From Phytophthora sp. 'mugwort' (taxonomy: Eukaryota > Oomycota > Peronosporomycetes > Peronosporales > Peronosporaceae), in the NCBI GenBank assembly GCA_033558025.1, contig JAUCEF010000007.1, forward strand, positions 10,106,001 through 10,170,000: DNA of 64,000 bases, given 5' to 3'. The notes below the pieces were generated by a model, which was not told the origin of the DNA, did no database searches, and saw only the letters and a program-made list of their open reading frames with translations. Positions 57,383 through 64,000 of this stretch are shown here, piece by piece. Every line of letters starts with the position of its first letter. The stretch's first letter is position 1. Position numbers and translations under genes: made by a program.

Positions 57383-57697
57383 CTACTGTTTTTTAACCAT
57401 GCAATTTGCAGCATGTGCCTTGTAAAGAAGCGACGGTACATACTGTAAGACCAAATTTTGGTCTAATTGAAACTATCCTCGTGTTTTTCTGTTCGGCGAG
57501 CCGGCTCTCCAGCTGATCGCACAGACGGCGTTGCGAATCATAAAAAGCTTCGGCGAATACACGACCATTTGGCTTCGGGCAGCAAAAAAAATTGTTGCCA
57601 TCTCGAACGTACCGGTAGGATCACACTCGCCTTATCTAGCGATGGAGGGGGCCAATTTGTCGTTATGAATCACAACTTTGATTTAGGCAGCGCGTCA

Positions 57698-57760
57698 AAC
57701 CATTTTTCATCCGACTCTTGAGTCAAGACTTTTGAGTCAAGACTGGGATGAAAAATGGTT
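57698..57760. repeat. 15-bp inverted repeat with internal direct repeat
   Basis: AACCATTTTTCATCC (57698-57712) pairs exactly with GGATGAAAAATGGTT (57746-57760). The 33-base loop contains TTGAGTCAAGACT twice in tandem. It lies about 190 bp upstream of the first Kazal gene. Confidence 0.85.
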
Positions 57761-57948
57761 CAAGACACGATAAATAATACTGGATGGGGTGCTGGCAGCA
57801 CTGCTGCGGCTTGTAGCGTCGTCTGCCTATCCCCAGACCAGAGGGGATTGAAAGCAAGAGCTGCCAGCGTGGCTTCGAACAGAGATGGCCCCGCATTCTC
57901 GAATACTGTACATAGAGCTCAAAACTTCGTTTTGCCTCAAATTGGAAA

Positions 57949-58911
57949 ATGAGACCTCTTTTCGGCATCGTGCTTGCGGTGTTCGCCCTCAGCTTTCCTG
58001 TCCACGCTGGCAATTCGCTCAAGGGCGTCAAATCAAAGGGCTCGGTAGCAGACTTCAAAAAGTCTTGGGACTTTAGCTGGGATGCCTCGGGCTCGACTGA
58101 TGCCTCTGACAGCGGCCACAGCTGCGCTGCGATCTGCTCGACCGCCTACGAACCCGTTTGCGGATCTGACGGCGTGACATACAAGAATGACTGCGCGTTC
58201 GGCATCGCCCAGTGCAAAATGGCCAAACTGACCTTGTCGAGAGTTGGCAAATGCGCTGGAGGATCCGTCGCATCGTCCGATGAATCCTCGAAGTCAGGCA
58301 GAGCGCACGCAGTCTGTCCTGACGCGTGTCTTGATGTGTATGATCCCGTGAGCGACGAGAGCGGTAAGACGTACTCGAATGAGTGCTACATGCAGATGGG
58401 CAAATGCAAGGATACGAAGAAGGATGTGGATATTTTGGCGGAGTACAAAAGGGTCTACGGCCAATCGTTCGGCGCCTCGCGTGACGAGAGCGCCGGAGAT
58501 GACTCAGGCAGCGAGGAGAGTGCGGTGAAGGCCTCTAAGACCCCCACGAAGTCGGACAAGAGCACGAAGAGTTCAAAGAGTACGAAGTCGTCCAAGTCGA
58601 CAAAAACTACTTCGACCAAGGCTAGCGGCATCGGCAGTTTGTATGAAGATGGCTCAGATGGCGTCATCGACAGCTCTTCACCCACCAAAAGTTGCGGGGG
58701 TGCTTGCCCCGATATTTACTCCCCCGTATGCGGTTCGGACGGAGTCACTTACTCAAGCTCATGTCAGCTCAAACTCGCTAGTTGCAATCATCCGAAGCTT
58801 AAACTCGTCCAAGCCAGTGAGGATGTGTGCGCTGATTCTGCGTCGACCACCTCGCAGCACGAAACTGGTCCCGTGAAGGCGTCGAAGTCCACGAAGACCA
58901 CCACTGTCTAG
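57949..58911 (+). CDS. Secreted Kazal-like serine protease inhibitor, three domains
   Basis: Intact, 320 residues. Signal peptide about 1-20 (MRPLFGIVLAVFALS...HAG). Kazal domain 1 has six cysteines (C59, C63, C71, C82, C89, C102). Domain 2 has only four (C123, C127, C146, C153), lacking Cys3 and Cys6. Domain 3 has six (C249, C253, C261, C272, C279, C294). Cys3 and Cys6 are a disulfide pair, so domain 2 fits the two-disulfide oomycete type known from P. infestans EPI1. Predicted P1 residues (two after Cys2) are T65, D129 and D255. Between domains 2 and 3 lies a Ser/Thr/Lys tract (KSTKSSKSTKSSKSTK) and GSLYEDGSDGVID, shared with the acidic secreted protein. The tail ends KASKSTKTTTV. It should inhibit extracellular, possibly host, subtilisin-type proteases. 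Upstream initiator is unclear (GCATTCTCGAATA near 57893). Confidence 0.9.
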   Translation: MRPLFGIVLAVFALSFPVHAGNSLKGVKSKGSVADFKKSWDFSWDASGSTDASDSGHSCAAICSTAYEPVCGSDGVTYKNDCAFGIAQCKMAKLTLSRVGKCAGGSVASSDESSKSGRAHAVCPDACLDVYDPVSDESGKTYSNECYMQMGKCKDTKKDVDILAEYKRVYGQSFGASRDESAGDDSGSEESAVKASKTPTKSDKSTKSSKSTKSSKSTKTTSTKASGIGSLYEDGSDGVIDSSSPTKSCGGACPDIYSPVCGSDGVTYSSSCQLKLASCNHPKLKLVQASEDVCADSASTTSQHETGPVKASKSTKTTTV

Positions 58912-59235
58912 TATTAGCACTGGTAGTGCATCAACTCTGGTGGTGGTCACCACAACAAATAAGCCATGTTCAAATGAAGTACGTCAAGTTTGAGCCCCTC
59001 CCTAACTGAAGAAATCAATCCATTAAGTTTTCTTGTCAATTTCAAGTATTTAGATGCTGCAATTTTTCATGGCCAGGTGATGGAGAGAGACACAGTTTTA
59101 GTCAGTCTGCAGGCAGCGCCATCTGCGTATCCTCCGCCACAAGCAATGAACAACATCCGGAAGCACGAACGCCTGGCGTCCACAAAGGTCGTTTTTTTTC
59201 ATGATTTACTGGAAGCGCAACCCACGTGATGAGCC
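58912..59235. other. Intergenic region between the Kazal genes
   Basis: An ORF of 79 codons here has no motif. The right end contains the promoter of the second Kazal gene (CCAAT at 59234 and the initiator). Confidence 0.5.
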
Positions 59236-59239
59236 AATC

Positions 59240-59257
59240 GCTCATTCCTCATATTGC
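59240..59257 (+). promoter_or_regulatory. Oomycete Inr+FPR-like core promoter
   Basis: GCTCATTCCTCATATTGC fits the initiator GCTCATTYY followed by an FPR-like CA-T-rich part, 46 bp before the ATG of the second Kazal gene. Confidence 0.7.
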
Positions 59258-59285
59258 GCAGACCAGGGAAAGTCAACAGTGAAAG

Positions 59286-60053
59286 ATGAAGCGGTGTATC
59301 CTTCTCGTGCTCCTGGCGACAGCCGTCGCGTCCACTGGCGCTGTCGATACTGCGAATTCAAGCACCAGTAGCGCTGGTACCGAGTGCCCGTCTGTATGTC
59401 CCCAAGTGTACCAACCAGTTTGCGGCTCTGACGGCGTGACGTACTCGAACAAGTGTTTCCTTAACATTGCAGCGTGCAAGAGTAACAACAAGATCATTCA
59501 AGCGTCCGATGGCGGGTGTGTGACGACCGCACCGTCATCCTCGACAGGAAGCAGAGACCACTCGGGTTGTTCTGATGTGTGCACGAGGATTTACAAGCCT
59601 GTATGCGGTTCCGACGGCGTAACATATTCTAACGGCTGCCTTCTCGGCATCGCTCAGTGCATGAGCCTTGGTGCTGTCACACAAGTATCGGAGGGCCGTT
59701 GTCTGTCAACATCTTCTGCAGAAGGACCCCAAGTCCGCGCTGGCTGTCCGGACGCGTGCCTCGATGTGTACGACCCGGTGACTGGTGCGAATGGAGTTCA
59801 GTACTCAAATGAGTGCTATCTTCGGATGGCTCAGTGCAAGGGCGAAGCAGCAGGAGGCTCCAGCCATTCCTTAGCTTCGGAAACTGAGCGGGATAGCTCA
59901 AAATGTGGTAACAAGGTGTGCACCATGGACTACGATCCTGTGTGCGGGTCTAACGGCGTCATATATTCCAACTCCTGCATGCTGGAGCTTGCCAACTGTA
60001 AGGACTCCAGCATTTCTAAAGCAAGCGATGCGGTATGCGCAAAAAGTGAATAA
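59286..60053 (+). CDS. Secreted Kazal-like serine protease inhibitor, four domains
   Basis: Intact, 255 residues. Signal peptide about 1-19 (MKRCILLVLLATAVAS). Domain 1: C34, C38, C46, C57, C64, C78, P1 Q40. Domain 2: C95, C99, C107, C118, C125, C139, P1 R101, with IYKPVCGSDGVTYSNGC. Domain 3 is atypical with four cysteines (C154, C158, C177, C184), P1 D160, and shares CPDACLDVYDPV exactly with domain 2 of the upstream Kazal gene. Domain 4: C207, C212, C220, C231, C238, C251, P1 M214, with one extra residue between Cys1 and Cys2. Four different P1 residues suggest a range of target proteases. The gene lies 374 bp after the first Kazal gene in the same direction, a likely local duplication. 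It acts outside the cell. Confidence in the inhibitor fold is high; targets are unknown. Confidence 0.92.
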   Translation: MKRCILLVLLATAVASTGAVDTANSSTSSAGTECPSVCPQVYQPVCGSDGVTYSNKCFLNIAACKSNNKIIQASDGGCVTTAPSSSTGSRDHSGCSDVCTRIYKPVCGSDGVTYSNGCLLGIAQCMSLGAVTQVSEGRCLSTSSAEGPQVRAGCPDACLDVYDPVTGANGVQYSNECYLRMAQCKGEAAGGSSHSLASETERDSSKCGNKVCTMDYDPVCGSNGVIYSNSCMLELANCKDSSISKASDAVCAKSE

Positions 60054-60229
60054 GAGAGTTGACGACGTTACCCCTTTTTGGAGGTAGGCTTCGGCAGCAC
60101 TTTTAGAAAATCTCATTCCGTACTCGAGCACCTACCTAGTTCATTTTTTCAAAAATGCTCGTTTTCAGCCCAAAAAGTAAGCCTAATGCATTTTTTTCTT
60201 CATAAAAGTCGGTGACTTACGTGGATGAT

Positions 60230-60900
60230 CGTCCGGGTACTTGCACTGCGAGTGCGAGGTGGAGATCACGTTCGCCAACGGTGATACCTTCAAAGGTACA
60301 ATTGGCCCAGATCGCCCTGAAACACGGAGAAGGTGAAAATATCCACGTTGAAGCAGCCGGAAGGAGAGTGTGAGCGAATTTATCGTAGATTGCGGAGTGA
60401 TTGCATGCTATTTGGTGTCTGGATGACTATTGCTGCTTGTGCCCGTGCTCGCGAGTTCGAGGGCACGTATGTGGACGACAGCCAACGGAGACGTGTACCA
60501 CAAAGAATGGAAAGCAGACAAAATGACGGGCGAGAGCTCCTTCATGTACGCCAACGGAGACATCTTCAGTGGCAGATTTGGCAGATTCGACAGCGACATC
60601 TGCGCCGGCAAAGGCACGTACGAATTCGCGGCTGATAACAGTCTTTTCGTTGGAGAATGGGCGGACAACACCATTACGAATGGAAAGCGGGTCTGCAAGG
60701 GCGGCGGCTCGTACGTCAGACGCTTTAAATGGGAATCCAATAGGGAACTGCATGCTAAAGTTCCCGAGCGGCCTCCAGCAAGACGGCGAGTATGTCAAGG
60801 CGCAGGCGACGAATAGCAATGGAGAAGAGGTGGCAGTGCACAAAGTTGTGGGCGGCTTGATCGTTAAAGTACGCTATCTATCATCGAGAACCATTTTGGC
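60230..60900 (+). pseudogene. MORN-repeat protein, frameshifted
   Basis: MORN repeats (about 23 residues, Y/F-x-G-x-W/F) appear as VEITFANGDTFKGTI (60265), KHGEGENIH in the next frame, then FEGT with TTANGDVYHKEWKADKMTG, SFMYANGDIFSGRFGRFDSD, and YEFAADNSLFVGEWADN. The C-terminal part QQDGEYVKAQATNSNGEEVA lies in yet another frame. MORN proteins usually bind membranes or scaffold; here at least three frameshifts destroy the gene. No start with upstream signals is evident. Confidence 0.6.
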
Positions 60901-61061
60901 GAGGGCGATCACTAACCAACAACCTATTAACTTCAACATAGCCAGTAATCCGTGCAAAAAAGTGTATGATTCTATTCCTTACAGCTCGTCCAAACAAATA
61001 GAGCACCATCCATTCCACATCTCGTACTGAATGTACTTGTGCAGGAAACGGCAATGACAGT

Positions 61062-61195
61062 CATTGCGGATCGGTGTCGTTGATGAAGCGCTTCTTAACC
61101 TCCAGCTCGTTGCGGGACTGGTTCTTCAAGACCACATCGTAATTCCAGCGGCGCTTCATCTTGGCCATACATCTGCCCTTATAATCACCATCCTT
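61062..61195 (-). pseudogene. CWC15-like splicing factor C-terminal remnant
   Basis: The minus strand reads MAKMKRRWNYDVVLKNQ, then RNELEVKKRFINDT, then a premature end DPQ. CWC15/Cwf15 proteins end with a KRRWDDDVVFKN...KRFVNDTLRS type segment, then a helical tail that is absent here. Upstream coding sequence is not visible. This is probably a gene fragment moved or left by rearrangement. The likeness rests on about 35 residues from memory of the family. Confidence 0.5.
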
Positions 61196-61575
61196 GCGAC
61201 CTTACCCCAGCCTACCCCACGAATAATGGCGAGTCCTCCAGCGTACAGAATTGCTATACCCTACATAATATATAGTTCCCAGATGGGGGGGGTATCTGAT
61301 GACTTTTTGAGCTAAGAATGCTCATAGTAGAAACCAAGTGCGAAGCAAAACCTTATCTGTAAATGTCTCTAAAAGTCATACCCACCTGGGACACCACCGC
61401 AGATCGCAGGTCCCAGGTCCTCTGTTTAGCGACTCGTCCTAACCCCTGTCCAGCTTTAGGAAACGAAATCAAGGCAAAGATCGGGAGTTGCTCGAAGATT
61501 AGCAAGAAAAGCGAGGGACGCCGAAAACTCCTCAAACGAGCTCATAGTAATGGGGCTTCGCCCAATAATGTTAGA
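61196..61575. other. Spacer, no gene recognised
   Basis: Contains an 8-base G run near 61286 and short frames without motifs. Confidence 0.45.
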
Positions 61576-61589
61576 TGTATTACTTGAAT

Positions 61590-61831
61590 ATTAATATATT
61601 AGCATGATATTACAGACCGCGACAGTGGTATATGAACACCATCGGTCTCTCCAAATTTTTTTTATCAAGTTGTGTTTTCATTCGCTGAAATTACCCTGGA
61701 TTACCCTGGATTATAACGAATTGCAAGATCTGTCGATTGCACCAACGTTTGATGCTGAATTCCACCTGGTTTTGAAAAACGATGAGAAATATAACTTCAC
61801 GAGGTGCGACACAAATATATGAACATAACTT
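61590..61831. repeat. Tc1-like left long inverted repeat
   Basis: About 242 bp, reverse complement of 62988-63231 with few differences. It includes the duplicated TTACCCTGGA motif. Confidence 0.9.
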
Positions 61832-63205
61832 CGGGTTCGCGGAAAGTTTGCGTAAGTTTGATCCACAACCCTCGCACCGCGTTGTTAATGTGTTTACTAT
61901 ACAGACTGCTATCCCACCAATCGTGGCGCCACCTTTCGATTCGCCGACGATGGCACGAGCTTCGCATCTGTCCGACAAAGAACGCGAGTCAATTCGGACG
62001 CTCTCACTGCGCGGTTTTTCGGTCCGGGGTATCGCAGAGGTGCTCACACGCTCTGTCGGTGCCGTACAGAATGTGTTGAAGGCCTGCCAATTTTCAGCCC
62101 AAGAAACGGCTTGGAAGTGTGTCGAAAGTGACTGCGCGTGAGAAGCGGCATATTATCAGCTGTGTCCGTGCTCCGGTTGTCCGCAAAAAAAGTGAAAGAG
62201 AAGCTCAAGTTGGTGCACAGCGTGTGTACGATTCAGCGCGCGATCAAGTCGGTGAGCTGGCTCAAGTACAAGAAGCGTGGTGCCGCTCCAGCGTTGACGA
62301 AGCGCCACGGAGAAGCAAGGGTCAAGTGGGCCGAGCGTATGGGCCTCAAGGATGACGAAGCGTGGTGTCAAGTGGCGTTCAGCGATGAGAAGAAGTGGAA
62401 CCTGGATGGCCCGGATGGCATGCGCTACGAATGGGTCGACACGCGTCGCCCTAAGGAGCTCAACGTCCATCGTCATACTGGTGGCGGTGGTGTCATGATT
62501 TGGGGAGCATTTCGTGCGGACACCAAGTCTGAATTGAGATTCGTGGATGGCAACCAAGACTCCGTCAAGTATGTGAGCACCCTACACCCGCATTTGCAAC
62601 CGTTCATCGATGCGGAAAACCATGTTTTTCAACAAGACAATGCGGCCATCCACAAATCCCGCTACACGATGAACTAGCTTCAGGCCCAAGGGATTGACGT
62701 TATGGACTGGCCAACTTTGTCCCAGACCTCAATCCTATTGAGAATCTATGGGGCATCATGACTCAGCAAGTTTACGAAGGCGGAAAGCAGTACAACACGA
62801 AAGACGAGCTGAAGAAAGTGTTTTTGGCGGCATGGGCTGCAATTCCTCCAAAGACGCTCACAGATCTGACCCTATCAATGCGTAAACGCTGTATCCGGGT
62901 ATTAGTACGCCGGGGGCATATATTTCGTATTAGCAACGCGCGAATCGCATCCATAATGCTTAAAAAATAAGTATTTCGGTCATGTGGAAGTTATGTTCAT
63001 ATATTGTGCCGCACCTCGTGAAGTAATATTTCTCATCGTTTTTCAAAACCAGGTGGAATTCAGCATCAAACGTTGGTGCAATCGACAGATCTTGCAATTC
63101 GTTATAATCCAGGGTAATCCAGGGTAATTTCAGCGAATGAAAACACAACTTGATAAAAAAAATTTGGAGAGACCGATGGTGTTCATATACCACTGTCGTG
63201 GACTG
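61613..63205 (+). mobile_element. Tc1/mariner-type DNA transposon, dead
   Basis: The core starts CAGACCGCGACAGTGG after TA (61611-61612) and ends with its inverted match before TA (63206-63207). Very long inverted repeats (about 220 bp inside these points) flank a DD34E transposase frame. The inverted symmetry continues about 23 bases outside each TA. Confidence 0.85.
61950..62970 (+). pseudogene. Tc1/mariner transposase (DD34E), frameshifted
   Basis: Starts MARASHLSDKERESIRTLSL with a helix-turn-helix (GFSVRGIAEVLTRSVGAVQN). A frameshift near 62100 leads to the 62138-62677 frame: FSDEKKWNLDGPDG (first Asp), GGVMIWGAF, and HVFQQDNAAIHKS (second Asp). A TAG at 62675-62677 and a one-base loss near 62720 precede PDLNPIENLWGIM (Glu). 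Counting across the stop gives 34 residues between the second Asp and Glu, i.e. DD34E. It ends MRKRCIRVLVRRGH...MLKK at 62970. Only about three lesions, so it is fairly young. Confidence 0.82.
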
Positions 63206-63231
63206 TAATATCATGCTAAATATATTAATAT
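62988..63231. repeat. Tc1-like right long inverted repeat
   Basis: Partner of 61590-61831. Both arms contain the same short open frame, which is therefore not a gene. Confidence 0.9.
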
Positions 63232-63240
63232 TACTTGAAT

Positions 63241-63930
63241 TACTAAAAGCACGTAATCACAATTCTGGCAAATGGAGAATCAATTTCGGATATTAAACCG
63301 AAAATGTGTCATTCCGTGAATGGTGCTACAGCGCGAACACGGCTGAAAGCTTACAATGACTATTTCGGAGGTGGTGTTGTGTGGACTTAACAATAATGTG
63401 GGATTTGGTCCATGCTTGGGATTGCAGTCAAGTTGGACAGGGCACAGCAAACGAGGTGAAGCTGCTGGACCTGCGCGTGCAGCTGTAGTGCAAGGCGGAG
63501 AAATACGAGTTTCAGAAGGTTTTGCTGAGAGCGGTATGCAGATATGACTGTTGCCTGCTGAAATGACGAGCGGCGACAATTGAAGTTAACAAGAAGATTC
63601 TGCTGCTAGGTGACGCTGAAGCGGACGAACGCGGGTTGCAGCTTAAGAAAGTAGGGAGAAATATGACGATGCAGATGAATGACTCGGATTCCAGCGATTC
63701 CGATACTGACAGGTATATTTTTTTCTTTGGGGTCATTTGAATGATGTTCCACTAACCTACCAGTGAAGAAACATTTGCAATAGTGATCATAAACATGAAC
63801 TGGTGCGAGAGCTAGAGAAAACCAAGCAGGAGTGTGAAGAAGAGAAAGCTGTTAAGCGATAGTCATGCATGGAGACCCCAAAAGGGACCCCCCCCTGCCG
63901 CAGCAACAAGCTGCAATACAACGTCCAATA
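63241..63930 (+). pseudogene. Unrecognised helical gene remnant
   Basis: Around 63455-63720 the plus strand reads LLDLRVQL, CKAEKYEFQKVLLRA, RAATIEVNKKILLLGDAEAD and MTMQMNDSDSSDSDTD, with stops between. This helical, then acidic-Ser, end looks like the C-terminal part of Myb/SANT-type DNA-binding proteins often linked to repeats. The family is not certain. Confidence 0.3.
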
Positions 63931-63935
63931 TTGTA

Positions 63936-64000
63936 CTGTAAAACCTGCGATACTGCCCCGTGGGGGACTACGTTACATGTAGCTTACACGGGGCACTATA
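63936..64000 (+). mobile_element. Left end of another TA-flanked inverted-repeat element (cut by window edge)
   Basis: After TA (63934-63935), CTGTAAAACCTGCGATACTG then CCCCGTGGGGGACTA closely follows the left end at 23797 and the inverted right end at 29564. The rest lies beyond the window. Confidence 0.55.

Larger units (their letters stand above)
56666..57940. other. Spacer with small repeats, no gene recognised
   Basis: Holds short repeats at 57180-57230 (TTTGCTGGCGCCCCATT-like, three worn copies), 57296-57382 and the hairpin 57698-57760. Frames are short and without motifs. Confidence 0.45.

Noticed and set aside
58990..59229. 79-codon frame between the Kazal genes
   Set aside because: No motif, not secreted, and overlaps the promoter region of the second Kazal gene.
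61604..61822. Open frame of 72 codons, repeated as a near-identical 84-codon frame at 62960-63214
   Set aside because: The same text lies in both arms of the Tc1 inverted repeat; it is terminal repeat sequence, not a gene.
1..64000. tRNA, rRNA or riboswitch-like structures
   Set aside because: None could be recognised by eye; the hairpins found are simple fold-backs without RNA gene hallmarks.

Overview
The window looks like a transposon-dense, gene-poor stretch of an oomycete nuclear genome, most like Phytophthora or a close relative. The evidence is threefold. It has Kazal-type protease inhibitors with the oomycete-specific four-cysteine domain. Two secreted-protein genes carry the oomycete Inr+FPR core promoter (GCTCATT followed by CA/T-rich) 45-60 bp before the ATG. 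The repeats are an oomycete mix: Crypton, hAT, MULE, Tc1/IS630/pogo, Ty1/copia, Ty3/gypsy and C48-protease repeats. Introns, where visible, are 60-70 bp with GT..AG ends. The species cannot be named from the sequence.

Only five genes look intact. They are an acidic Ser/Asp-rich secreted protein (312-1313, minus), an ADP-ribosylglycohydrolase (22503-23531, plus), a HAD class IIA phosphatase-like protein with one small intron (32088-33096, plus), and two secreted Kazal inhibitors (57949-58911 and 59286-60053, plus). A MORN-repeat gene, a short CWC15-like splicing-factor tail and a second small secreted protein survive only as broken remnants.

Layout. 0-3.7 kb: acidic secreted gene and a frameshifted relative. 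3.7-5.0 kb: unrecognised repeat-type gene with an intron. 5.3-7.9 kb: hAT element with visible ends. 8.4-20 kb: remnants of MULE, pogo, Crypton, C48 protease and IS630-like elements. 20.2-22.2 kb: second hAT. 22.5-23.5 kb: ADP-ribosylglycohydrolase. 23.8-29.6 kb: TA-flanked inverted-repeat element split by a copia retrotransposon. 32-33.1 kb: HAD gene. 33.25-41.26 kb: gypsy-1 (minus). 41.6-43.9 kb: unknown fragment and a MULE. 43.94-51.79 kb: gypsy-2 (plus). 52.4-52.7 kb: palindromic tandem array. 53.2-55.0 kb: third hAT. 55.0-56.7 kb: second C48 protease remnant. 58-60 kb: Kazal pair. 60.2-61.2 kb: gene remnants. 61.6-63.2 kb: Tc1-like element with about 240-bp inverted repeats. The right edge enters another copy of the 23.8-kb element family.

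The clearest functional theme is secretion. The Kazal proteins should inhibit extracellular serine proteases, and one of them shares a Lys/Ser/Thr linker plus an LY-D/E-DGSDG motif with the acidic protein 57 kb away. The most unusual structural signal is that both gypsy elements, in opposite orientations, carry an extra antisense coding-like region between integrase and the 3' LTR. All calls come from reading the sequence; no database search was possible.
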